64,000 bases of DNA from Hepsetus odoe (taxonomy: Eukaryota > Chordata > Actinopteri > Characiformes > Hepsetidae): assembly GCA_017165825.1 (NCBI GenBank), contig CM029385.1, positions 3,658,398-3,722,397 of the forward strand, in the 5' to 3' direction. A program made the translations under genes and the position numbers. This document shows, in pieces, positions 1 to 12,900 of the stretch. Under the pieces are notes generated by a model, which searched no databases, was not told the origin of the DNA, and was given only the letters and a program-made list of their open reading frames with translations. Numbering within the stretch: the first letter of the stretch is position 1; every line of letters begins with the position of its first letter.

Positions 1-3000
1 GATGAGGAAACTGATGGCTTTACAGCAACATGTGTTTTCACTTGATCACACTGGAACACACACTCACACCTGAACCTCAGAGACAGTGTTCAGAGACAGA
101 TGTTGGGCACTTTTAATGCAGTGCTCTCTATATTTACACAGTTCCAGGTGGGAGGATAAGCAGACCAACGTATGATTGGTGGTTGCAAGAAATTTTCTCC
201 CAGCCAGGTCCCTCATTTTTCCTTTGATCAGAGCGTCCAAACCAACTTGTGTGCTGATGTAGAAAGCGTGTGTCGATGTGCCTTTGATACAGGAAAGGGA
301 ATCGGATTGCATCACACTTTAGTGAAGAGTGTAAATCCAGGTACCCTCCAGACATGGAACACATGTTGGTGCAAGTTTTCAGTTTTCCACAGACCTCAGT
401 CTGAAGGCTCGTGACTGATGAAGTGGGCAGGAGGCTGCAGTGCGAGAATCAGGTGTGTCTGTCCTGGACTTGCGAGTCTGATACTTGTACTTGTTTGGTC
501 GGGTTGATTTTAACAGAGCTGACTTTGCTTCCAGGCGTTTGGTCTGTAAAGTGAGTTACACTCAGGGGAAGGTGACACTGGTGTCCAGTTCATTCAATTC
601 ACTCATCATTAAAAAGAAATCCTGTAAGATGCGCTTTTATGGGGCCCCACTGAGGCTCTGGTGATGAACAAAAGAAGGAAATACAGATAGAGTGGTCTCC
701 ATTCTTATTCTGAGAAATAATATAAATGAAATTTATCTCTAAAAGCTTTTCAGTGTGGTAAAATGATAAAAACTTTTAGCATTTAGCATTCTAGTGTCAC
801 CTGAACATTTTGCCTTCCAGATGTTTCAATAAATACGGACTTAAACTATCGGTCTAATCTAAACATCTATCTGATGGGGAAATTATCCAGATATCACACA
901 TCCCTACTAAGGTGGAGTAAAAGTGGAGTTAAATTCACGTTTTTTTTATCAGTACGGGGAAAACAGCCCTGGTGCACGGAATCTTAAAGGGCAGTTGCTA
1001 GAAATCTGCACACTTCAGTCATTCGGAGCGGTTTGATGTGAAATTGAAACTAAATTTTACATTTCGTTACTCTGGTGGTGATGGGACCCAGGGGTCTTCA
1101 ACCCAAATATATCCATTTTATTTTTTTTCCAAAACAAGCTGCGGACCTTCCAATGACTGCTGTCCACAGGTAGTGACCCGTTTTCTGGAGTTCCAATCAT
1201 CATCATCATCATCATCACCATCATCCCAACACAATTCTGATGCAATTAACTTCTCAGAACTTTGCTATTAAACTGCTCTGAATGATTGTGGTGACATATC
1301 AACCGTACAAAATGAAATTCAGAAAAATCAGTGCATCTTTAATGGGATACTCTGATTTCGCAATCTGCTGCATACAGTTGATAATATTTTAGTGCATTTG
1401 TCTGTAACAGAAAATGATAAAAATCCTGCAGATTAGAATGAAAAACAGAGTATTCCTTTAATTTGAGGATAAAAGAAACACATTTTTACCTGTTCACCTA
1501 CCTGCCACGTTTTACTGACAAAGGAAAAAGCTCGAGACCGTTCATTACTCAGGAATAAGGTCGGACACTGAGACGCACCCAGACGAGGACAACACTCGGA
1601 AACACGTACATGAAATGTGGTCCCATGTTGACCGGCGTGTAGTCAAGACATGGTGAAGTGAGTGGAAAGTTCTTGAGATGAGATTAAACGTTATGTTCCC
1701 TGAATGATCCAAAAATAAGCGATGCGTGGGCTCGACACTTGACTCAGGGACGAATGACTCAGGGATGGAGTGAGGGATGGAGTGATGGATGGGAGCAAGA
1801 GAAACTACTACAAATGCACATGGATGGGTGATTAAAATCTGTGGGAGTAACAGAGAACGTGGGATGCAGACACAGAAAACAGTTGGCACTTACTTTGGCA
1901 TCCTACACATTACGTCAAGCACAAAGTAAAGAGAGAAGCGAGGGATGAGAAGAGACATTTCACTCACAGGCCTGCTGCTAAACTGAGCCAAACTGAATTA
2001 TAGACATGTCTGGAGTACTACAGGACTGACGATGCTACTGAACACTAGAATCAATAAATCAAATCTTTGCTGTAAATATCTTCTCAAACATCTCACAGAC
2101 CACATTCAGCTCTTTTTTTAAGGTGGTGGAGACCTGTGGATGTGGTTTAGGACCACAGCTGGAGAGCACTGATCTGGGGTCATATATCTGATGGTGAAAA
2201 AAACTGACTGAACATCAGTAAATTTAGTTTTCAAGCTTTAGAGCCCTAAACCAGATCAACAAGTCTGTTCCACCTTAAGGCAGAGCTACATACATGTTGA
2301 GAGGGACATAGTATTGGAAAAGATCTGGGTGACTATTGGCTTCTGGTGTTTGCAAAAATTGACCCTGAAAAAGCAAAAGTTTGGAATCCAAGCATGTCTT
2401 TGCTGACCGACGGCATTAGATTTTCTTGTGCAAGGAACATATCAGTTCAAATGAACCTCAGCAGCACTTCTGAAACATTTTTCTCTTTTTTTTACAAAAG
2501 TAATGAACATGAAGAATCACTGCAGTGGAAACACGGTCAAAGTCTCAAGTGCATTCTCTCAGTGTACGCACTTCTTACGAGTAAACTAAGCTGTAGACCT
2601 TCGTGGCTGTGAACATTTACGTCTGACCAGCAGTTTGACCCGCAGGGTTGTGATAAAGAGGGATATCACTGCAGGCCAAATTTACACAGATGAGAAAAAG
2701 AATCCACTGTGCTGTTTAAATACTTACTTAGCTGCTGACTTTTCCACCCGACATTTAGGAAAATGTCAGCCTGCATTCATTCCATGTTTTTCACAATGAA
2801 TGTTTTTTGAATGAGGTACAGTATGAGGCAGCCAATCAGAAGACAATTACATACAATCACAAAACCTTTACGGTTAAAACAGAAAGACTCATAAGTTACA
2901 TTAGACATGAAAAGAAAAAAAAACAAACAAAAAAAACAAACCCCAATAAAAATGCAGAATAAAGGATGTTATAGAAACAGGGGCAGCTGAGTGGGGGTCT

Positions 3001-5285
3001 ACATGGCCCATTCTGGGCTCAGCCTGGGTGGGATGCTCTTCAACCAGTACAGTCAGCCATTTCAACATATTGATTCTGCCCTCAAAGGCTTAAACTCTCC
3101 CTCGTCAAAGTTTTAAACGCTTGGCACCAAGTGTGTGCATCTCTGGCCAATAATGCTGAATCATTCATGACCAATGGACCCTGCAGCCTCTAACTGCATT
3201 AAAACCAAGCCCATCGGGCCTGGGGAAGAGGTCTGAAGCAGAGGGTGTAGCCATGTATGCATGGTGCAGTACCTCTGATAAAAGCAGAAAATCTGACTCA
3301 GCAAATCCAACCCACACCCTGAATGGAGCAAATCAGTCTAGATACAGAAAGCTATACTAATTCATTTTTGCACTGCCACAATGAGACAGAAGACATTTCT
3401 GTATGCTTGGATTTTGACATGGTCTTTTGCATGTTCCTCTTGGAGTGAAGAACACGGAGAGAAGCCTATGAGATGTTCTGCACATGATTTGTATAGTTCA
3501 GCCCGATGGCTGCAATTAAATCACTTGTTGGCTACATTACTCTGAGTTTCACTGCAAAGTGAGAATGACTTCAGTGGCTGACCAAAGTAAAGGAAAATCG
3601 TGCAAATTGACTTTTTGCTGAACTCTGCCTTTAACAGAAACACAATTTCCGGTCACTGGTTTACAAACGACACACCGATCATGTCCTATAGATCACTGAA
3701 TGTGACTAAGGTTAACCAGAGAAAGTAAAAACGTATTCTTCAGTGGTACCTGGTTTGCCAAAATCCCGTTTTAATAATGTAAACTCGGTGGAACACCAGC
3801 AGTGTTGGGAGCGATGCTGTACTCGGTGTGAAGAGAACATTTTCAAAATTAATTTCAGGCTGAATATCACAGGGGATATGTTTTGGCCCACCCTCTGATT
3901 AGTTCAAATCAATATAATTATACAACAAAATATTACGAATGCATTAGAATTTTTTTTTTTACTGCTCATAAAGTGTAAAATACATTGTGACTGCTATCTA
4001 ATGAATGTGTTTAAGTATCAGTTTCATCAAAATAACCACCCCATCGCCTTTATCACAGTATCCTTTTCAGAAATGTATTAAAAATTAACTTTTGTCCAAA
4101 CTTCCCAGCACCTTTTCAAGCCAACAGTTCAGACTCGTTCACTGGATTCTCATTTCAAACTTGTGGGTTCAGCTAACTCTCAAAATCTCAAAATAAATGT
4201 TATACCGATGAAAAATTTAATGTTGTTCATTTATTCCTAAACCAGGAATGGAAGGAACTATGTGATGTTGAAGAACTGAGTGGCCCATAGTTGCCTCTTG
4301 TTATTGTTATATATCATACTGGCCTGTAGTGTATATGCTATATAATTTTTTCATATCAAGAATCAACCTTGACTGCTTAAAGCATTTTCATTTCAGTATC
4401 AATCACTTTATTTGCTTCTTTAGCGGAACACAAAAAATAAAACAGAGGTAATTATTGAATTCAATTTTTGCTCCTAAGTGACAAATTCTAATTATTATGC
4501 CAAAAAAAAAACCTCCTACCATTCAGAAACCTTGATCACAATTTAACAGTCCTAATAGCTACATAAATATATATTTTGTGCACAAATCTATTAATAATTA
4601 AGCTTTTCTACAATCTATATAGTATAAACATGGACCTTCCTTGCGTACTGTACTGGCTGCGGGTGCTGGGTAACAGATACAGGAATGAACACGTTTAATA
4701 GCAGCCTGTGTGCAAAATGAAGGTCCGAGACAGGTGTCGGTAAAGAGAGTACTGGCTAAAGTGAATGATTATCATGCAGCACATCCGCCAGTACCCTACA
4801 GCACATCTGCAGAGTGGACCGGTAACAGTGGAGTAACAGAGCGTGTGTGGGTGGGTGTGTCGGGTGTGTGTTATTGCACCAAGGTTGCTGTGAAACCCCT
4901 GATTGATGATTAGACTTAAGTGCTTCACTGCTACGCTCATGCAGCTGCTTTTTCCATAAAAGAACCTAAAGGTTAATGAGTTTGGTATCATTAGGAGCAA
5001 TGGTTATCTGCCCACTAGATGGGCAACAGCAGTATCAACCAGCTCAAATACACACTTAGCAACCCTCTGACTCCCTGAACAAAATATATTAACAAATAGT
5101 GCTACAGTCTACGCCTGTCTAGTAGGTGCCGGCTAACCTCATGCCTTAAAAATACAGAATCTCAAAGCATAACCGAGCCTAGGGTTATATAGGGTTTCAC
5201 CCAATAAACCCCACAGGACAAAAACAACCCAACATATTTCAGCCTAATCTCCATCTGCTGCATCTGTAGACAGTCATTTACCACA
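1..5285. other. non-coding flank downstream of ap1s2
   Basis: I see no gene here. The open frames are short, lack conserved protein motifs and are not flanked by convincing splice sites. The stretch is AT-rich and contains an imperfect ATC trinucleotide repeat at about 1197-1224. On the minus strand it lies downstream of the ap1s2 terminal exon, so part of it could be 3' flank, or it could hold an intron leading to a further terminal exon outside the window. Confidence 0.6.
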
Positions 5286-5301
5286 GTGACTGCTGAAGGA
5301 A
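5286..5301. repeat. left target-site duplication of RTE-derived element
   Basis: The 16-mer GTGACTGCTGAAGGAA occurs here and again, perfectly, at 5698-5713, directly bracketing the RTE-like sequence. Outside the 16 bases the flanks differ. A perfect 16-bp direct repeat is what LINE-machinery (target-primed) insertion leaves. Confidence 0.88.
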
Positions 5302-5697
5302 GTGTATCCAGGAAGGGTATCTAGGGCAAAACCTGCCAAATCAAATATGTGGACACCGAAACAGAGTTCCATACTGGATCAATCGAGGCCCGGGCTAACA
5401 ACGTCCACCACCAGTTCTGTGAGCTTACAGGGAGCAGGTGGAAATTAGGCTACTGTTGGTCAAAGGAGAAACAGAGGAAGGCATTTCTGGAGGGAGGAGA
5501 GAAGGAAGTGGAGGAGAGTAGAAGTGAGAGTAGGAACTTTGAATGTTGGGAGCATGACTGGTAAAGGTAGAGAGCTAGCTGATATGATGGAGAGAAGGAA
5601 GCTTGATGTTTTGTTTCTGCAAGATGGAAAGGTAGTAAGATCAGGTGCATTGGAGGTGGTTGATCTACGGGAGCAGCTGAAAGAAGAAGAAGAACAT
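5302..5697 (+). mobile_element. internally deleted RTE-type LINE (SINE-like), 396 bp
   Basis: The left two thirds match the 5' UTR and start of the apurinic endonuclease ORF of RTE/BovB-class LINEs (craniofacial-development-protein-2-like). At 5524 on the plus strand the frame reads MRVGTLNVGSMTGKGRELAD, the characteristic beginning, then continues to about 5660. The sequence then jumps straight to the RTE 3' end: ACGGGAGCAGCTGAAAGAAG followed by a short GAA repeat. About 3 kb of endonuclease and reverse transcriptase is missing. A perfect 16-bp duplication at both ends shows that this rearranged form was inserted as one unit, so it was mobilised by enzymes supplied in trans. It encodes no functional protein. 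Confidence 0.85.
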
Positions 5698-5713
5698 GTG
5701 ACTGCTGAAGGAA
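5698..5713. repeat. right target-site duplication of RTE-derived element
   Basis: This is an exact copy of the 16-mer at 5286-5301, starting immediately after the GAA-repeat tail of the element. Confidence 0.88.
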
Positions 5714-6921
5714 CTGCCCATTGACTTCTATTGCAAGTGTATTGTACTGAGCGGTTTCATTTTCATCTTTTGAAAATGTCTTTTTTCCTCCCAATGCAGC
5801 CCATTATATGCATTTGACAACAGCAAACAACTTCAAACAATAACACATCAATCTTCACAACAATATATCTGTTTCTTCAGAGCCCATTTCATCCAGAGCC
5901 TTGGACACAATTGTTCTAACTTCACAAACACTAACGGCAAACAGAAAAAAATCTGACCAACAATTTAACCAGCTAATAAATGCACTCTACTTTATAAATC
6001 AGTAGGGCTGGCCTGATTACTGAAAATACTCAATAATTTTTTCAATTATGAACATTTGTAATTAAAGCCCACCAGAGGTGCTGAACACTTGTTAGGATTA
6101 GGTGTTAATCACCGTTTAAACTAAAACATTATAACGATTACGTAACAATGACCTAGGTAACACCAACAGACTGAACACAGCCACACTTCCCTCTTCACTG
6201 TTCGACTTTTTTTGAAAGATGAGTGAGGGACAGTATTGCAGGAATGTCTTGAGCTAGCAGTCATTTTTTATTTTGAAATTTTAATTTATAAAAGGTTGAA
6301 CTGAGAGTGAATTTTGCAATTCGCTGCAACTTAAAGTCGAAATGTTGCATGAATGGATGTTTCACTTGCTGGAAGTAGCTTTGAGCCTGGCGTGGGAAAG
6401 TGATCACACGCTTTGCTTATTAAGATGTTCCCGTGTTGAGCTTTCTGGCAGTAAAACCACATAAGTAAAAGGTTTAACAGTAATTATGCCTTTTTTTCTG
6501 CTTCAGTGTTTGCATATCTTCAATGTTAACATCTTCAGGAAGTTAAAACTGATTTTTTTAATGCCATTATTTAGTTGATTTTCAATTATAAAGTAGATTC
6601 TTTTCTTGTTTTTTTTTTGGTCAGTGCTTTTGGTGACATGATTAAGACTTGTGAAGGCCAGGGAAATGATTACTGACTGTATGGGGGTAAAGAGTGAGAA
6701 TGTGTGAACATGTGTGGGATCAATGTGGTGCTTAAACACAAAAACACACACATACACAAAAACACACAGATAAGATATGATGATGAGACTGGAGACCCCA
6801 GAGATGCTGCATTCTGATAGGACGGCAGTGGAAGAGGAGGCGGAGCCAGCAACAGACCCATGCAGGAGAGGGAGAGGCTCAGCATGCATGACGGACAGGC
6901 ACCAACAGCAGCGACAGCCAA
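5714..6921. other. probable ap1s2 3' UTR and flank
   Basis: No conserved coding sequence is visible. On the minus strand this is directly downstream of the ap1s2 stop at 6922-6924, so at least the right half should be 3' UTR of the transcript that uses this terminal exon. A minus-strand AATAAA lies at 6267-6272. Confidence 0.5.
6267..6272 (-). terminator. candidate polyadenylation signal for ap1s2
   Basis: The minus strand reads AATAAA about 650 nt downstream of the ap1s2 stop codon. It is the first canonical hexamer I see after the stop. A hexamer alone in AT-rich DNA is weak evidence. Confidence 0.35.
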
Positions 6922-6957
6922 TCAGTACACAGGCACATTAAAGTACTCATGTCGAGG
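6922..6957 (-). CDS. ap1s2: ap1s2 alternative terminal coding exon
   Basis: The minus strand gives CCT CGA CAT GAG TAC TTT AAT GTG CCT GTG TAC TGA after a CAG acceptor, which reads [15 protein letters not shown]. Phase 0 fits the preceding exon, which ends in LLQE. The same peptide ends a known vertebrate AP1S2 isoform (recalled, not searched). The acceptor has a long CT-rich tract made of the GA-type simple repeat at 6958-6997. Confidence 0.87.
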   Translation of the reverse strand, partial: PRHEYFNVPVY

Positions 6958-9900
6958 CTGAGGGAGAGGGAGAGGGAGAGGGAGAGAGAGAGAGAGATGC
7001 ACAAAAAACAGAGATGCAAAGAAATGCATACATAAAGCCTCAAAACACAGTGAGCTCATAGACAAACCATGTAGCAACAGGTATCATACCTAGGAGAGAG
7101 AAGACAAAAGCACAAGACAGCAGGCAGTGGGCAACAAAGATCAGACAATGATCCTTTAACAAACACTGTACTGGACGATAGATCATGCTTCAGATCATTT
7201 TGCAAGGATCTTTATCTAAATGAGCAGTATGTAGGAACACTAGTATAATAGTATATTCATTTTAATTCAGTCATATCTGCCAAGTCACACTTGGCAACTG
7301 TCAATCAAATCTGTGGAACTATTCAACTCTCAAAGTATAAAATCCACATTAAATTGAAAAGTAAACCTGCTGATATGAGGATCTACGATATCAGTTTCTT
7401 CATCTTCATCTTGATTGGATAATACTCTGAACTGTTTGTATGTTTTCAGACAATACTCCACAACGGCAAAACAAAAACACATTTTGGATTGTTTTCTACA
7501 TTCATTACATAAAAAAACTGAAACATTACGGTCAAACTAAGCGTTCAGCTTCCTGCTTGGTTCTTGATAAAGGATTCTTGGCAGCAAAGACAAACTCCAG
7601 ACCCTCTGAGAATAATCAGGTCCAGGGATCAGGTCCAGACTCTGGCAGGGCCACTCCAGGATAGTCTTCCTAGGGTTCCAGTCTATCTTTAGCCCTATCC
7701 TGTCTATCCTCCCAGGCGCTGTCTTAGAAAGACATCTCCACAGCATGATGCTGCCACTACCATACATTTACTGATGTGTACCTTTCCAAGCTGTGTCCAC
7801 CGAATTCAGCTTGTCACATGTTGACGCTAGTGAAGAGGCAGAAGCAGCACAAAGACAACTGTTAGAAACAGGGTGCATCAAAATAATACGTATGCAAATG
7901 GGATCTTCTTTCGACCGCTCCCGTTTAGGGGTCGCCACAGCGGATAATCCCGTTTCCATTTTTTTCTGTCCTCTGCATCTTCCTCCTTCAAACCTATCAC
8001 CAGCATGTCCTCCCTCACCACGTCCATGAACCTCCTCTTTGGTCTTCCTCTTGTCCTCTTTCCTGGCAGCTCCAACTTATGTAAAAAGGATATTTCTTTT
8101 ATTTTTAGTCTATTTTAAAACATGTTTTTGCTTTGCTCTGGAGTATTGTGTTTGAACTGATGAGGAAGAATTATGACATCCATTTTGAAATAAGTGAGAC
8201 AACTTGAAAAACTTGAAAGGTTCTAAAAATTTGCATCCACTTTTTGCACCTACAGCCAAGGCCCAACAGATTTTTTCTCAAATGTAGGTCATCCCGAATT
8301 GTATCTTATATAACACACCAGTGTATTGTAAGCTGTTTCAGAAACACACCCCGTGCTCACTGGGCTTTTATGAACCTCCAGCTTTCTCTCACAGCTCATT
8401 TTTCCAAAAGAGTCCCAAGGTTCGTTGAGGAGCGCAGCAGAAACTCATCACCTTTGCTACACAGTTCAGTGCCGTTTTTCCTGGGAACCACCATGAAAGT
8501 CCAACCGTTAGCTGATTCTCAAGCACTCTGTGAAAACTTGAATTGTGCAGGTAGGCCCTTAGTACTTGTGGTGAGAAAACATTGTCCGTCCTGCAGACTG
8601 GGCTACTGTTTCATTCACACCTCCTGAACTGCCAAGTCCTTCAAATGAGCCAAAGAACTTATTTGTGCTCTCCTAAGCAGTTTCAAAATTCCTACAAAAC
8701 CTATTCATTTAATTAGCATAGCCTAGATTTACGCATATCTTCTATAATTTATTCCGAACGTATTGTACTCGATGGTGGCGCTGCTTTAAATAGCACTCGG
8801 TTAGCCTGCAGCAAAAGAACACCTCCTCAGGCCTGTGTGCTCCCAAAACCAAAAGAAATGAGAATGTTAGACATTGAAGAAGGAAATGAGGAACTGGATT
8901 TGGCCTTGGGGTGAAACTGTCTAAGGGGACGTGAGGTGCACTATTGGTGCTACAGAACCTGTAAAGCAGTGGTCCTCACGAAGGTTTGATAACCAGAAAC
9001 CTTCTCTTTGTCATGTTCATGCAATAAAACAGTTCAAGGAGCTTTTAGATATTGTGATTAATACTTTAATATGTTAGTTTAAAATAAAATGATAAAACAC
9101 TTTTTAGACTACATTGCCAGATTACGCTGACGTTCAGTCCTAGAAACCATGATTACTGAAAAAAAATTAAATGATTTTTATTTAGTAATGACTGGTGTTT
9201 TAGACTGAATAGTACAGCAATCTGTTCCAAAATGCTTTTATTTATTTACTAAAATTTACATTCATTAAATATCATAATTTATACAAAAGTTACATTTTGA
9301 ACAGATTTTGCAAAAAATCAGATTGCCTCTGTCCTAGTGAAGGCTAGTGCCAGTCCAAAAGCTTTCTGAAGTACTAACATTTTTAAAACAGGATTTTAAA
9401 ATGGTCTTTAGAATTCCATGTCAAAAGCAGTTAAAAACAACATATTCAAATCACAGACATTAAAAGTGACTTGATTTTTCTTTGTTCAGTTGGGAGCACC
9501 GGAATGCTCCGTGGACCACTGCTATAGAGGTAAACATTGGAAACACATGTCCAACGCCTCAAACAGGAGTCCAGAAGCGTTCATCGCTTTTCAGATTTTA
9601 TAGATGTGACTATTTGTGATCTATGCTTCTCCCCAGGAACAGATGATCAGTGAGGGTTACTCTACTGAGTCTAGTGGGATCTAGAGGTTCCCCATTCCCT
9701 CATCATATTCACCTGGGCTGCTTTAACTCTGGAACAGACCAGTGGAATCAGCCGACACGTTAGAGCCCAGAACTCCTGAACACAAAAATATCACCACATG
9801 ACTAAAGTACAAGATGTTTCATGGATGTTTAACAGCTTTATGCTCCAGAATCATGCTCCCTCTGCATTAATCCAGTTTTATCCATGAGCGAACATAGAAA

Positions 9901-12900
9901 AAACGCTCTCAGAATGAAAAGCGAACAGCTAATCTCACTTCATAAACAATGGTTTCTGCAGGTTGTCTCGGTCACAAACATACACTCCCTATTTCCCTTC
10001 TGATGTGACTCATTTGCTGTAATACAATTACAAGAGTTCTCAATTTGCTTGCTTTTTCAATAACACCCTGTACCATGTATCGCTTTCTCATCAAAGACTA
10101 ATTAAAGCCGTTTCAGTTTTTAATTCCCAGAGGAATGTCGCAGTCTCTCATTTTAATTAAGCCAGGAACCCGACCCCATACTGGAGCTTTCCCAGCAAAA
10201 GAGCCCCTGAGTCGGTGAGAAATGTTCTTCTGGAATGTTCATTTCGGGCGCCGTATGCAGCCCTGCCGGCCTACTGGCATTCAGTGCTTCTGGCACAGGT
10301 GAAGACCAAAGGAAAAGTGTGTGTGATTTTAATTGAAATATCTAAGGGATGGTGAGAATTTTTAGGATGGAAGGAAGAGGCTTTTCCTTTGAAGATTAAA
10401 CAGGCAAAATGCCTGAAACACTTTTTTGGAAAAACAAAATACACTAAAACAGACACAAACTAGCTAAATGGAAGGAATTCATTTGATACTAATTACGTAC
10501 AAGCTTGGGGAAGGTGACCTTTTCAACCTTCCGCAATAATCATATAATTTAATAACAAAGTGGAAAAAAAACGGTTATATTTCTGTTACGCACGTTAATC
10601 TAATAAACATTCTGTGCACATGTAATGTGCATTCATGAACAACAGTCATTATCAGAGAGAATCTGGTAGCTTGGTGCTACACTCTGCTAAAGGGAGAATT
10701 TGTTGGGCAAAAACACTGCTGTGAATTAGAGCAAAACATCTCCGTGAGCTCCAGCTAAAAACATGTTAACATGGGGGGAGAAGAAATCGATCCTTTACTT
10801 CAAGGTTCCACTGCTTTTAAAATGGCATACAAGTGTTTGTTAGGCTAGCTGGTTAGTGCACACACACAAACAACAACAACAACAACAACAACAGCTGTGT
10901 TAATCTGTCAGCTGGTGACTAATTAGATGTAAAAAAACAAAAAAAACAAAATAAAACACAAGATCATGCATCACAGTATGGATTGAGTAATACTAGCATA
11001 AAATGAGATCTTGGAAAACACTTTTATATTTTATGTCTAATATTTCTCATAATAAAACTGCTGAAACACTAGTATCTGACTTCGATGGATTTATAATGAA
11101 GTTATTTTTCTCGGAGAAACTGTCGTATACCTGTGCCGGGCGCTTTAAGATATAAAGAAGATCATTTAGCTTGTTCCAATTTCACAGGATACAATTAAAA
11201 TGATCTTACAACAGAATAAAATGATTTTACAATTTCTTAAACAAGAGCTGAATGTCTAGCAATATGTTACACTATTCCTACAACTTCATCATAAAATATT
11301 TTTTATATTGACTTAATTTTAGGTGCGTTAACTTGCCAAAATCTCATTTTTTGCAATGTAGTTGCTCCATACAGCATCATCCTTCTGCTTCTACAATGGT
11401 CACAAAAACATTCTGATAATGGGGAGATTTACATGTACCATGGATACAAAAAAAAATTAAAATAAATAAATAATAATAATAATTCCATCCCATAAAAACT
11501 AAACACACACACACAAAAAAATAACTTACCTTTATGAGAAAAAAAACCCATCCACTAACCACATAGTACTTAAAAAAAAAAGCATATTCTTTAACTATTA
11601 AGAGCTTCAGAAAATGAAAAAATGAAGAAAAAAATCTGCCCCTATTTGTGACATTTCACCATGTCCACGAAGATGTAACCATCTTTTAGCCATGTTAGCT
11701 GTCATCAGGCATCAGTCTCAAAGGTCACCACTGCAGGCACAAACTCAAAGCATCTGACAACAAAGTAGCAAGTGTCTGTGAGGAAGAATGAGATTAACTT
11801 AACTTTAAAAATGACTGTAATAACATTTATTGACATTCATACCTGTTGCACAACAGGTGTAAGAGGTCTGCAAATAAAATAACTGAATCATTCATTTCTC
11901 CTGTTTCTGTTGGGAAAACTGAAATCGAGCCACAGGGTTACATTTAAAACACCTCTGTTCTGGTTGAGTAACAGAGTTAAGGCTTAACTCTTCTTCACAC
12001 AGACCTGTGGCTACTGCAGTCAGACTGCATCAGTGCTCTTCATGCGTTCACTTTCCACGCCAAACTCTTACCACATCATGCCAACTCAATAAATCAACCC
12101 GAGCAGCTTGGTGTAATTACCAATCGGCTTGCAGTGGGTGGGACTTCAACCCCTTTATAAGATCTCGTCATTGGCCAAACCGCCCCAGTCCTCAGTCTGG
12201 CTCTACGAACAGACAATCCAGCCAATCAGAACTGGTTATGTTAAACTGGAGCTCCAAATGGGAAGGAATTCCATTTATTTCCTTAGTCAAAGTAAAAATC
12301 TTAAACAACAGTCTGGCCAGTAATCAAACTTATTCACCTTTCCCCTCACACTATGCATATTTCCAATAAGCTGAGACAGTCTGTGTGCAAGTCCTGCTTC
12401 TTTAGTCCTCACGATAAGCTTGCTGGATCAAGTGATTTCTGACAGTATATGAGGTACAGTAGAGGTTTCCATCGATTTGAGTGAAAATCTTAGCAGCATG
12501 GTCACGAACGTCAACATTGTATTACAGTACAAAATATAAAAACACCAAAAAAAGAAATTAAAGTGCAAAGTATGGTTTGTTTTTAAGGGCGTAATTGTCC
12601 AAAGAAGTCTAGGTGAGATGTGTGAATGACAGGCCTTAGATAAACACAACAGCACCGCTGGCTATTCAGCAACTTGATTGCCTGAGGGAAGAATCTCTCT
12701 GAACCAGACAGTCTAGGTGCGTCTCAATTCAGATGCTGCATCCTTCGAAGGCTGCATTTAAAGAAAGAATGAGTCACGGAGCCGTGACCAGCTCTTCCCA
12801 TTTTAAAACCTCTTTCAAATGTGTCTGAGAAATGCAGCCATAATTTCCCAGGAAAAAGAGGTTCGAGGTTGGCAGGTGGCATGAGTGGAGCTTTGGGCAT

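Noticed and set aside
8244..8627. 127-codon plus-strand frame
   Set aside because: No recognisable domain, no splice support, and composition typical of intron.
11157..11190. Minus-strand frame ending EIGTS-stop, considered as the standard ap1s2 terminal exon (EEIGLT)
   Set aside because: Only the EIG triplet agrees. There is no PRSVLE upstream and no acceptor at the right place.
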